In this document: one piece after another, positions 1-8,390 of the stretch
Layout: every line of letters starts with the position of its first letter
Numbering within the stretch: position 1 is the first letter of the stretch
Notes under the pieces: generated by a model
The model's database searches: none
What the model was told of the DNA's origin: nothing
Seen by the model: the letters and a program-made list of their open reading frames with translations, nothing else
Position numbers and translations under genes: made by a program
NCBI GenBank assembly: GCA_949745595.1
Contig: CATJWN010000046.1
Coordinates: 1-38,487 of the forward strand
Direction of reading: 5' to 3'
Source: an uncultured Clostridia bacterium
Lineage (GTDB): Bacteria > Bacillota > Clostridia > TANB77 > CAG-508
DNA length: 38,487 bases

Positions 1-80
1 ATGTATTAAGTTCGTTCGACTTGCATGTCTTATGTGCGCCGCCAGCGTTTATCCTGAGCCAGGATCAAACTCTCTTGTTT
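1..80 (-). rRNA. rrs: 16S ribosomal RNA, 5' end (partial)
   Basis: On the minus strand the sequence reads AGAGTTTGATCCTGGCTCAG, the universal 27F site at the 5' end of 16S rRNA, followed by a typical first variable stretch containing GCTGGCGGCG and CATGCAAGTCGAACG. The mature 5' end is placed about 7 nt before AGAGTTTGAT, near position 80. The gene runs off the left edge of the window, so only about 80 nt are visible. The motif GCACATAAGACATGCAAG is a Clostridia-like variant, but this fragment is too short for classification. Confidence 0.97.
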
Positions 81-151
81 ATGGTATATATATTTTATAA
101 ATACATATCATTTTAAGTTTGAGCTAAAGCTCATTTTTTCAAAATTTTTGT

Positions 152-180
152 GGTAGTTTAAAGATTTCTCTTTTTCTACC
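152..180 (-). other. 16S leader hairpin
   Basis: In the minus-strand pre-rRNA leader, GGTAG and CTACC pair at the ends and AAAGA/TCTTT pair inside around a GAAA tetraloop. The segment ATCTTTAAAC resembles a boxA antitermination element. It lies between the P2 start and mature 16S, so a role in rRNA processing or antitermination is an inference. Confidence 0.4.
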
Positions 181-246
181 GCTTGGTTTCTCTAAAGGAT
201 ATTTTATTGTTTATTTTTCAATGTACTTTTGTCATTAACGAGATTT

Positions 247-276
247 ATTTTAACACAAATCATTATGTGTTGTCAA
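247..276 (-). promoter_or_regulatory. rRNA promoter P2
   Basis: On the minus strand TTGACA (271-276) is followed after 18 bp by TAAAAT (247-252), preceded by an extended TG. Transcription would start near 240, giving a leader of about 160 nt to mature 16S. Confidence 0.75.
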
Positions 277-353
277 CACATTTTTTAATATTTTTTAAAA
301 AATTTTATATTCAATTTTTAACTCAAAATGTATCATCTCTTAACGACTTTTAT

Positions 354-382
354 AGTCTATCACTTTGAATATTAAAAGTCAA
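354..382 (-). promoter_or_regulatory. rRNA promoter P1
   Basis: On the minus strand TTGACT (377-382) is separated by 17 bp from TAGACT (354-359), with an extended TGA before the -10. It forms a tandem pair with the promoter about 100 bp downstream, an arrangement typical of rRNA operons. The stretch between this promoter and the terminator near 469 holds nothing else I recognise. Confidence 0.7.
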
Positions 383-456
383 TAACTTTTTTACATTTTT
401 TTAACATTTTTATAAAGTAATTTATGTTATAATAAAATATAGTAATATTTCAAAAT

Positions 457-500
457 AAAAATACAAAACGGGCGCAAAACTTTTTACAGTTATGCGCCCG
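457..500 (-). terminator. Rho-independent terminator of the orphan gene
   Basis: A perfect 8-bp stem, CGGGCGCA (469-476) with TGCGCCCG (493-500), is extended inside by AACT/AGTT. On the minus strand it is followed by TTTTGTATTTTT. It lies about 20 bp past the stop codon of the gene at 520-1164 and separates it from the rRNA promoters. Confidence 0.85.
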
Positions 501-519
501 CTCTGCCTAACATCAGCTG

Positions 520-1164
520 TTAGTATGATGGTTGTTCAAGCCCGAAGTCCAATAAATCGAAGAGTGGAAGCACTACGATACATCCGTAGTCGACATTTGC
601 CATGGCATCACAGATAAACTCAACACCAGTTGAAATAGGTGTCGCCACATGATTTTTCAAGCGTTGTTTTTTCCGCCAAGGCATATTTTCCTTATCCTTG
701 AAATAAATATACACTCCGCCAGATTTAATCTCTACATGATACTGCATTCCTTCAAAACTCAGTTCAAATGCGGGAGGTGCTTCAAAGATAGGTGCCGGAT
801 TTGCGCAGAAGCTGTACATGTATTGGAATTCCCATAAATGGTATACATTTTCCACATCTACAACTTCAGGTTCAGGTGGCATAACCTCAACTGCAACCTC
901 TTTCCATTTGCCGAGTTCTTTTAGAACTAGGAGCTTTTGCGAATAGCTGGGCTCATCACCTTTGCCATAATACCAGCCGGGGATCTGCGCTGTGTTTGCA
1001 ATAAACACAGTTAAGTGATTCAGTTCATTGCCATGTAATGATTCACTTATGCCTCCACCAGCCGGTATAACAAAAATGGTTTTATCGCCCTGTTGTGCAT
1101 AATACTCAGTTAAATTATCTATATTATTTCCCCGAACATTAGTCACAAACTTTTGCCATTGCAT
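520..1164 (-). CDS. Orphan hypothetical protein of atypical base composition
   Basis: I do not recognise this protein of about 214 residues. It is soluble, with no signal peptide or membrane segment, acidic in the middle, and has a proline-rich stretch (VMPPEPEVVDVE). The preferred start is the ATG at 1162-1164, because AAAGGAT lies about 10 nt upstream; an in-frame GTG at 1171-1173 would sit directly on that site. The gene stands alone between its own promoter and terminator. Its G+C is near 45-48% against roughly 30% in its neighbours, and it uses codons avoided elsewhere, including two in-frame CGG codons (673-675 and 1132-1134) with no frame disruption. That suggests recent acquisition or a special role. 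No function is proposed. Confidence 0.6.
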   Translation of the reverse strand: MQWQKFVTNVRGNNIDNLTEYYAQQGDKTIFVIPAGGGISESLHGNELNHLTVFIANTAQIPGWYYGKGDEPSYSQKLLVLKELGKWKEVAVEVMPPEPEVVDVENVYHLWEFQYMYSFCANPAPIFEAPPAFELSFEGMQYHVEIKSGGVYIYFKDKENMPWRKKQRLKNHVATPISTGVEFICDAMANVDYGCIVVLPLFDLLDFGLEQPSY

Positions 1165-1201
1165 CGAACTCACATCCTTTCTATATGAATTTTACCTATA
1201 T

Positions 1202-1230
1202 ATTATATCACAATTTTAAAGTTATGTAAA
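1202..1230 (-). promoter_or_regulatory. Promoter of the orphan gene
   Basis: On the minus strand TTTACA (1225-1230) is spaced 17 bp from TATAAT (1202-1207), with an extended TGA before the -10. This gives a short leader to the AAAGGAT/ATG start near 1164. The promoter matches native ones in the window even though the coding region is compositionally foreign. Confidence 0.8.
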
Positions 1231-1304
1231 CAAAAGTAACTTATAGAATAATACCCAGCTACTTATCTTCAAAATTTTGCAAAGCATTTTATACTACAAT
1301 GAGA

Positions 1305-1340
1305 TAAAAAATAAGAGAAGATAAAATTTATCTTCTCTTA
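1305..1340 (-). terminator. Terminator of eno
   Basis: A near-perfect palindrome has 14-nt arms, TAAGAGAAGATAAA (1312-1325) and TTTATCTTCTCTTA (1327-1340). On the minus strand it is followed by TTTTTTATC. It lies about 60 bp past the eno stop codon. Confidence 0.85.
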
Positions 1341-1401
1341 AAAACTTCTTTTTCTTGTGAATATTTTTATCTTCACTATATCTCTTCTATAATTTAATCA
1401 A

Positions 1402-2721
<1,320 letters not shown>

Positions 2722-2772
2722 CTATGAAATCTTTCATATATTGTCCTTTAGGAAAAATCCTCGAACGGATTT

Positions 2773-2801
2773 ATATTATCACAATAAAAAAATTTTTTCA
2801 A
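2773..2801 (-). promoter_or_regulatory. eno promoter
   Basis: On the minus strand TTGAAA (2796-2801) is spaced 17 bp from TAATAT (2773-2778). This gives a leader of roughly 55 nt before the eno start and lies back to back with the rightward PBP promoter. Confidence 0.7.
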
Positions 2802-2844
2802 TACTTTTGGCAAAACTTATTTTGTACACAAAATTTGACTTATA

Positions 2845-2853
2845 TGATATAAT
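2845..2853 (+). promoter_or_regulatory. Extended -10 promoter of the PBP gene
   Basis: TGATATAAT matches the extended -10 consensus. No good -35 is present at 17 bp, so recognition probably relies on the TG extension. It lies about 30 bp before the PBP start codon. Confidence 0.6.
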
Positions 2854-2884
2854 ATTACAAACTTAAGAAAGGAACAAAATACTA

Positions 2885-4936
2885 TTGAGAAAAAAAGATA
2901 AAAATGAAGATATAGAACAAAAGAAACATCCTATTTTTAAAGCTTTTATAAAACTAATCATAATTATTGTTTTACTAATCATATTACTATTTGGTATTTC
3001 ATTTTATAACTGGAAACCAATTGCTGAAGTACTCATTTTAAATACTCCATCAATAGTTTTAGATAGTGACGGAAATGAAATTGCTAAAATTGGAGCAACT
3101 AGGAATACAGAAACTATAAAATTACACGACCTACCAAACAATTTAAAAAATGCTTATATAGCTATCGAAGATCAAAGGTTTTACAAACATTTTGGAGTAG
3201 ATATTAAGAGAACAACTGCAGCAATTGCTTCATATATAATACATCTTGGTAATGCTTCTTTTGGTGGTAGCAGCATTACTCAACAGCTTGTAAAAAATTT
3301 AACAGGTGATATGGCAGATAATCCTCTTCGTAAAGTATCAGAATGGTCAAAGGCTATTTCATTAGAACTATTTATGACTAAAGATGAAATTTTAGAAACC
3401 TATTTAAACATAATTTACACAGGTCCTAATATCTACGGAGTTCAAAAGGCTTCTGAATATTATTTTAGTAAAAATATTCAAGATTTAAGCTTAGCAGAAT
3501 GTGCATACATCGCAGGAATTAATATTGCACCAAATGCTTTTAATCCTTTTGGAGAAAAAGATAATACCGAAAAAATTGCAAAAAGAGTTACAACTGTACT
3601 TAATAAAATGAAAGAACTTGGGTATATAAAAGAAGATGAATATACTACTGCTATAAATGAAGTAAAATCAGGAATTATTTTTAAACAAACGAAAATGGAA
3701 AATAATAATTCTGGAGTCTATTCTTATCACACAGACGCATTAATAAATGAAGTAATTAAAGATTTAAGTAAAGAAAAAAGAATTTCTAAAGAATGTGCTG
3801 AAAACCTATTAAACTTAGGCGGATTAACTATACAAAGCACACAAAACTCCACTATTCAAACTATTGTAGAAAAGGAATTTGAAAAAAATATATATATGAA
3901 GAAATCAAAAAATGAAGAAGATAAAACTTCTCAAGCTGCCATGGTAATAATTAATCACGAAAATGGAGAAGTAATAGCCTGTGTAGGTGGTCTTGGAAAA
4001 AAAGAGACTGCAAGAGGACTAAACAGAGCTACTTCTTCCACTAGGCAAACTGGCTCTGCTGGGAAACCTTTATCAGTACTTGTTCCTGGTTTTTGTGAAA
4101 ATGAGATAACTGCAAGTAGTGTATTTGTAGATATAGAAACTACTTTTGATGATGGAACAGAAGAAGGTTATACCCCAACAGATTATAACGGCTTTCAAGG
4201 CGCTATCACTTTAAGACGCGCTGTAGAATCTTCCCAAAACATACCTTTTGTAAAAATAATGGAAAAAATAACTCCTGCAACTTCTATTAAATATATGAAG
4301 AAAATGGGAATTACTACTTTAACAGAAGTAGATAATAACTTAAATCTTGCTTTAGGTGGTTTAGATAAAGGTATAAGTCCACTAGAACTAGCTGGTGGAT
4401 ATGCTACTATTGCAAATGATGGACGTTATACTGAACCTACTTTTTATACTGAAATAAAAAATAACAAAGGAAAAACAGTACTTAAAACTTCACAAGATGT
4501 AAGAAGAGTATTTAGTAAGCAAATTGCTTATGTTATAAAAGAATTATTGACGCAGCCAGTTAAGGGAACTTATGGAACTGCAACTTACTGTACTATACCT
4601 AATATTGAAACAGCAGCAAAAACAGGAACAACAAATGATAATTACGATAGATGGCTTTGTGGTTTTACACCCTATTACACTGCAGTTACCTGGTATGGTT
4701 TTGACAAAAATGAAACTATCGAATTTGGTGGAAAAAATCCTGCTGGACTTATATGGGCAAATGTTATGAAATCAGTACATAAAGATTTAGAAAGAAAAAA
4801 TTTTGAAAGGCCTGATAATATAGAAAATGCAACCATTTGCCCAAGTTCTGGTAAAGTTGCAAACGGAAATTGTCAAAATACATATACAGAATATTTTTTA
4901 CAAGGTACTATGCCAGAAACTTGTACTGTACACTAA
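2885..4936 (+). CDS. Class A penicillin-binding protein (transglycosylase-transpeptidase)
   Basis: This bifunctional 683-residue peptidoglycan synthase polymerises lipid II and cross-links the strands. It has a cytoplasmic N-terminus and one membrane anchor (about residues 19-41). The GT51 domain follows with EDQRFYKH (about 95-102) and GGSSITQQLVKN (about 127-138). The transpeptidase domain carries the catalytic motif SAGK (about 391-394), SQN (about 450-452) and KTG (about 579-581). The start is TTG, with AAAGGA about 11 nt upstream; no better start lies between them. It is transcribed divergently from eno and ends at a hairpin shared with the convergent gene. Length and domain order are those of PBP1a/PonA proteins. 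Confidence 0.96.
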   Translation: MRKKDKNEDIEQKKHPIFKAFIKLIIIIVLLIILLFGISFYNWKPIAEVLILNTPSIVLDSDGNEIAKIGATRNTETIKLHDLPNNLKNAYIAIEDQRFYKHFGVDIKRTTAAIASYIIHLGNASFGGSSITQQLVKNLTGDMADNPLRKVSEWSKAISLELFMTKDEILETYLNIIYTGPNIYGVQKASEYYFSKNIQDLSLAECAYIAGINIAPNAFNPFGEKDNTEKIAKRVTTVLNKMKELGYIKEDEYTTAINEVKSGIIFKQTKMENNNSGVYSYHTDALINEVIKDLSKEKRISKECAENLLNLGGLTIQSTQNSTIQTIVEKEFEKNIYMKKSKNEEDKTSQAAMVIINHENGEVIACVGGLGKKETARGLNRATSSTRQTGSAGKPLSVLVPGFCENEITASSVFVDIETTFDDGTEEGYTPTDYNGFQGAITLRRAVESSQNIPFVKIMEKITPATSIKYMKKMGITTLTEVDNNLNLALGGLDKGISPLELAGGYATIANDGRYTEPTFYTEIKNNKGKTVLKTSQDVRRVFSKQIAYVIKELLTQPVKGTYGTATYCTIPNIETAAKTGTTNDNYDRWLCGFTPYYTAVTWYGFDKNETIEFGGKNPAGLIWANVMKSVHKDLERKNFERPDNIENATICPSSGKVANGNCQNTYTEYFLQGTMPETCTVH

Positions 4937-4938
4937 AC

Positions 4939-4966
4939 AAAAAGGAAGCTATTTGCTTCCTTTTTT
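4939..4966. terminator. Bidirectional terminator between the PBP gene and the convergent gene
   Basis: AAAAAGGAAGC (4939-4949) pairs with GCTTCCTTTTT (4955-4965), flanked by A-runs on the left and T-runs on the right, so it can stop transcription from both sides. The stop codon of the leftward membrane-protein gene lies in the loop. Confidence 0.85.
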
Positions 4967-5515
4967 GAATATTCCTTTTATCTTATCTTTAATATCTAAT
5001 GGATTTATATTGTATAACAAAATAAGTGCTGCTATTATGCAAAGCACAGATGTACCTATTTGACTATATTTTTCTACATCGTCAATAAATTGTGCGTATT
5101 TTACAATATTAAATATAGAAGCTATTATTATCAAAATGAAAGCAATCAACTCTATCCATTCTGCAATATTATTAGTTTTTACTTCCTTTTCTTCTCTATC
5201 TAATTTTTCTAGATCTACCTTATGTGTTTTAATCCAAAATATAAAATGTAATATTGTAAGACTTATTATAGTAATACCAATGCCAAACTCTTTTATTACT
5301 TCACCTATTTCATCATTATCTATACATCCTCTTGCAATACAGCTAAAGCCAATTATCAGAAAAATAATAGAAATAATTGATATGGCAAAATATTCTATAA
5401 CAAGTGGATAAATTTCAGCAAAAGTCATTTCATTTTTCTTGTGATGTTTTCTAAAAATTAAGTAATACGACAAACCTATTAGTGCAATACCAAGTACAAT
5501 TAAAATTTCCTTCAT
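4949..5515 (-). CDS. Hypothetical integral membrane protein
   Basis: I do not recognise a family for this 188-residue protein. It has about five hydrophobic segments: near the N-terminus (ILIVLGIALIGLSYYLIF), around residues 45-65, 75-95, 120-140 and 155-170. Charged loops include a KVDLEKLDREEKEVK stretch, and the C-terminus is basic and probably cytoplasmic. It starts 16 bp downstream of holA with an AGAAGG site, so it is almost certainly cotranscribed with holA. It ends inside the bidirectional terminator. The association with holA gives no clear hint of function. Confidence 0.75.
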   Translation of the reverse strand: MKEILIVLGIALIGLSYYLIFRKHHKKNEMTFAEIYPLVIEYFAISIISIIFLIIGFSCIARGCIDNDEIGEVIKEFGIGITIISLTILHFIFWIKTHKVDLEKLDREEKEVKTNNIAEWIELIAFILIIIASIFNIVKYAQFIDDVEKYSQIGTSVLCIIAALILLYNINPLDIKDKIKGIFKKGSK

Positions 5516-5531
5516 TTTCTATACCTTCTCT

Positions 5532-6539
5532 TTAACAAAATCTACAAAGTATGCTTTTTAGCCCTACCTCTGCATCTATATTCCCAATCTTAGAATTATA
5601 ATCCAAGTTAACTAACTCTTCTAAAATATTTTTTAAATCATTTCCCTTAAAATATGATACTTGTTTCTTATATTTAGTAACTAAAAAAGTTTGGTTAGGC
5701 TTCAAATTCAAAGCTGTTACTACATCTTTGTTTAATTTCACTGCTTCTTTACATAAATATAATTTTTTAAAATGATTATATAAAACACTCAAAATAATCG
5801 GAAATGGCTCTTTTTTATAAATTAAATTATTAAGTACCTCTAATGCCTTATCAGTTTTTTTAGCACCTATGCTATCAGTTAAATCCCAGATTACACTTTC
5901 TATCTGTTTTGAAGCTAGCATATCTATGTCTTGCTCAGTAATTGTTCCACCTTCACCTACATACTCAATTAGTTTTCTAATCTCATTCATTAAATCTTGC
6001 AGACTAGTTCCAGACACTTCTATCAAATAATTTAATGTCATATCACTTGCATTTACTTTATATAAAGTGCATACTTTTTTTAATCTTTGAACTAATTGCA
6101 TTGGTTTTAGTAAATCAACTTGACAAACAATCCCAACTCTTTCAATCAAATCATATACTGAATTTTTGTCTACTTCATTTTGGACAAATACTAAAACAAC
6201 GCCCTCATTTATAATACTTATATTATCTGAAATATAATTTCCAATTCTTTCTTGTATTTCAGTTGGCGCTTTTTTTCTACCATCTTTTTTGAAAAGACTT
6301 GAATTTTTTACTATGATAAGTTTCTTATCATATCCAAAAGCTGGCATTTCAATATTCGGTATTAAATCTTCCAAATTCGTATCATCTAAAACTATATAAT
6401 TAATTCCTAAAAGTAATTCGCCAAATTTCTTTTTGATTTTCTTTACTGCATTTTCAACTAAATATTGTTCTTCGCCATAAAGCAAATATATGCTTCTAAG
6501 TTCATTATTTAATTCTCGTTCCAAAGAATCATAGTTCAT
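5532..6539 (-). CDS. holA: DNA polymerase III subunit delta
   Basis: This 335-residue protein is the delta subunit of the clamp loader, which opens the beta sliding clamp. The N-terminal RSIYLLYGEEQYLVENAVKK is the degenerate AAA+ start typical of the family. It is followed by the DLIPNIEMPAFGYDKKLIIVKN region and a C-terminal collar domain (LSVLYNHFKKLYLCKEAV). Length fits the family. The ATG start has AAAGGA 8 nt upstream, and the gene has its own promoter. The membrane-protein gene follows in the same unit. Confidence 0.93.
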   Translation of the reverse strand: MNYDSLERELNNELRSIYLLYGEEQYLVENAVKKIKKKFGELLLGINYIVLDDTNLEDLIPNIEMPAFGYDKKLIIVKNSSLFKKDGRKKAPTEIQERIGNYISDNISIINEGVVLVFVQNEVDKNSVYDLIERVGIVCQVDLLKPMQLVQRLKKVCTLYKVNASDMTLNYLIEVSGTSLQDLMNEIRKLIEYVGEGGTITEQDIDMLASKQIESVIWDLTDSIGAKKTDKALEVLNNLIYKKEPFPIILSVLYNHFKKLYLCKEAVKLNKDVVTALNLKPNQTFLVTKYKKQVSYFKGNDLKNILEELVNLDYNSKIGNIDAEVGLKSILCRFC

Positions 6540-6566
6540 TTTCTTTTCCTTTCAAACTTTTTATTA

Positions 6567-6595
6567 ATTATATCAAATTTATAAAAAGTCTACAA
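6567..6595 (-). promoter_or_regulatory. holA promoter
   Basis: On the minus strand TTGTAG (6590-6595) is spaced 17 bp from TATAAT (6567-6572), with extended TGA. It lies immediately against the start of the rightward sortase gene. Confidence 0.7.
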
Positions 6596-6614
6596 TATGC
6601 ACATAATAATATTT

Positions 6615-7217
6615 ATGAAAAATCAGATACTAGAAATACAGAAAAAAGATAAAAGAAAAGTAAAAATCTTTAAAGGTCAATTAATCATATCTTTAATTGG
6701 GATTATAGCTACTATCGTCTTTTTGAAAGCTTTTCAAAAGGATAATTTGCTATACGAAAATTACTCTAAAACACTTTCTCAAACTAGTATCTTATCTTCT
6801 GTATATCAAACAGCTAAAACTTCCAATTCTAATATTTTAGGCACTTTAGAAATTCCATCTTTGGGCATTAATTATGCAGTTTTTAATGAATTTAATGAAG
6901 AACTCCTAAAAATGTCACCTTGTAAATTCTATGGAGTTGACCTTGGAGCAATTGGCAATATTGCAATTGCTGGACACAATTTTGACAATCATACTTTCTT
7001 TAGTGACTTAAATAAAATAGAAATTGATGATGAAATTTATTTATACTCCAATACTAATAAAAAGTATACTTATGTTGTTTATGATACTTTTGAAACTACT
7101 TCAGATGATTTAAATGTTTTAAACACAAAACTACTTAGTAGCAAAGAACTTACTTTACTTACCTGCAATAACTCAAATAAAAAACGCTTTATTGTAAAAG
7201 CGTTTCTAAAAACCTAA
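6615..7217 (+). CDS. Sortase family transpeptidase
   Basis: This protein of about 200 residues is a membrane-anchored sortase, a cysteine transpeptidase that joins surface proteins to the cell wall or to each other. It has a basic N-terminus, one membrane segment (IISLIGIIATIVFLKAF) and the sortase core: ILGTLEIPSLGINYAV, catalytic His in IAIAGHNFDNHTFF, catalytic Cys in LTLLTC and Arg in KKRFIVKA. I prefer the ATG at 6615; an in-frame ATG at 6597 is possible. Neither has a convincing ribosome binding site, so translation initiation is unusual. No substrate with a sorting signal is visible nearby. Its 3' end contains the terminator of the convergent gene, and the stop codons overlap by 3 nt. 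Confidence 0.88.
   Translation: MKNQILEIQKKDKRKVKIFKGQLIISLIGIIATIVFLKAFQKDNLLYENYSKTLSQTSILSSVYQTAKTSNSNILGTLEIPSLGINYAVFNEFNEELLKMSPCKFYGVDLGAIGNIAIAGHNFDNHTFFSDLNKIEIDDEIYLYSNTNKKYTYVVYDTFETTSDDLNVLNTKLLSSKELTLLTCNNSNKKRFIVKAFLKT
7175..7205 (-). terminator. Terminator of the oapA-like gene, embedded in the sortase coding region
   Basis: AAACGCTTT (7182-7190) pairs with AAAGCGTTT (7197-7205). On the minus strand it is followed by TTTATTTGAG. It begins 9 bp past the stop codon of the leftward gene and lies inside the last codons of the sortase gene. Confidence 0.75.
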
Positions 7218-7732
7218 TCAAAATTTATTATTCTTGTAACTATTTCTAATATTTTATTTGCATTTTTCTTAGCAAAACCTTTTTCAATAGCTTTTCCACT
7301 AACAGTAAGTGACGCAACTATCGCACTTACTACAAATTGAAATGATGTGCTCATTCCGTAACTTTCCGTAAGTTTTAAAGCAATAATCGCAGCTATTGCA
7401 CCACTTATAACTCCACATATATCACCAATTACGTCAGCACAAAAATTTGAAACCTTCTCAGAATTTCTAATAAGCTTAATAGCTGTTTTTGAACCTTTAA
7501 TTTTCTTGCTAGCTCTTGCATGAAATTCATCTTCTTTGGCAATCGTAACTGCTACACCTATTAAATCAAAAAATACTCCCACAAAAATTACAAATATTAA
7601 AATTATAATTCCTGGCAATACATTTAAGTTTGATATTGCTGTATTCGATATATATGAAAAAAATAGTGATAGCACAAAAGTTGTTATCGCTACTGTTATA
7701 ACCCACGAGTGTGGCTTTTTTTCTTTCTTCAC
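7214..7732 (-). CDS. oapA: OapA-like membrane protein (CNNM/CorB-related), partner of the upstream RNA
   Basis: This 172-residue protein has about four membrane segments (residues 10-28, 38-64, 98-122, 130-150) and a DxxxD motif (DVIGD, residues 100-104). It resembles the membrane half of CorB/CNNM Mg2+ transporters but has no CBS domains. OLE-associated protein A is a small four-helix membrane protein encoded directly downstream of OLE RNA, and OLE ribonucleoproteins have been linked to Mg2+ and stress responses. The start is GTG, with GGGAG 9 nt upstream. The only other element in the transcription unit is a non-coding leader of about 560 nt. The match to OapA rests on size, topology, motif and position, not on a database search. 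A stand-alone small CNNM-like protein is the alternative. Confidence 0.7.
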   Translation of the reverse strand: MKKEKKPHSWVITVAITTFVLSLFFSYISNTAISNLNVLPGIIILIFVIFVGVFFDLIGVAVTIAKEDEFHARASKKIKGSKTAIKLIRNSEKVSNFCADVIGDICGVISGAIAAIIALKLTESYGMSTSFQFVVSAIVASLTVSGKAIEKGFAKKNANKILEIVTRIINFD

Positions 7733-7744
7733 CTTAAGATTCTC

Positions 7745-8302
7745 CCTCTCTGTTTTTAAAGAAATTTTAGTTGGTAAAGAAATATGTAAATTTTACGGTT
7801 TAGGTCTAGCAGAATTTCTCGGAAGCTCCGCTTTTCATTGCTGAATTAGCTGTTTCCATTTAAGGAGTCCTCTTTTTTTGAAAAACAAAGATGCCAGATT
7901 ACCACTTAAATCCGTACCTTAATCCATATCTCTTCCTACTTCTAAAATGAAGTAAACACTCTAGAAATTTTCTTTGAATATGTTAACTTATTACTAGTCT
8001 TTTTTGCAATATAAATTTCATAGCAAAAGTTGTCACTAATCCCGATATTATCACTCAAGACGAATATTACCACTATGTACACAAACACAGCTCCTACTTA
8101 ACAAAAAAGTCTTGTATAAGTCTCAACGAAGATAGGAATCAAACATATGCCATTACATTCTATCCTAAGATCTTTACTTCTCAAGGTCACGCGAAACTGG
8201 GCGTAATGCGCAAATCTCAAGAAACTTCAACTGTAATACTCTTCTAGTAGATTTTTAGCCCTACCCTCATAATAAGTACATACACTAGAATAATGCACCA
8301 AC
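7745..8302 (-). ncRNA. Probable OLE RNA (ornate large extremophilic RNA)
   Basis: A strong minus-strand promoter (8309-8337) initiates near 8302, yet the next gene starts at 7732, leaving about 560 nt without a credible ORF. OLE RNA is about 600 nt and lies immediately 5' of oapA, as here. The two ends can form a nested long-range closing helix: TATGTA (8277-8282) with TACATA (7783-7788), and inside it GGTAGG (8260-8265) with CCTAAACC (7797-7804). Local stems are present, for example TTCTAGT/ACTAGAA near the 5' end and CGGAGCTTCCG near the 3' end. No U-tract terminator separates it from the protein gene. I assign OLE from size, context and partner; I cannot align it to the family model. Alternatives are an unknown large structured RNA or a very long riboswitch-type leader. 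Confidence 0.62.
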
Positions 8303-8308
8303 ATTATT

Positions 8309-8337
8309 ATTATAACATTTTATTTTTTCGTTGTAAA
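8309..8337 (-). promoter_or_regulatory. Promoter of the OLE-like RNA
   Basis: On the minus strand TTTACA (8332-8337) is spaced exactly 17 bp from TATAAT (8309-8314). Its -35 box is superimposed on the -35 box of the divergent U32 gene promoter, so RNA polymerase cannot occupy both at once. Confidence 0.85.
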
Positions 8338-8359
8338 GTCGGCCTTAATATGATATACT
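8331..8359 (+). promoter_or_regulatory. Promoter of the U32 gene
   Basis: TTGTAA (8331-8336) is spaced 17 bp from TATACT (8354-8359), with an extended TGA. The leader to the ATG at 8391 is about 25 nt and includes an AAAGGA site. Confidence 0.75.
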
Positions 8360-8390
8360 GTATATTATGTAAATTAGAAAGGATGAATTT

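Noticed and set aside
183-368. Small rightward ORF in the rRNA promoter region
   Set aside because: It is antisense to the tandem rRNA promoters, has no ribosome site and encodes low-complexity AT-driven sequence.
7806-7859. A 17-codon ORF with a ribosome-site-like sequence upstream of the oapA-like gene
   Set aside because: It lies inside the probable OLE RNA and includes the stable CGGAGCTTCCG hairpin. It has no recognisable protein features, so structure explains it better than coding.
8100-8302. 6S RNA, tmRNA or RNase P RNA in the non-coding stretch
   Set aside because: The 5' 200 nt can form long pairings, but I found no tRNA-like ends with a tag ORF, no GAGGAAAGTCC core of RNase P, and no terminator after about 200 nt that would fit 6S RNA.
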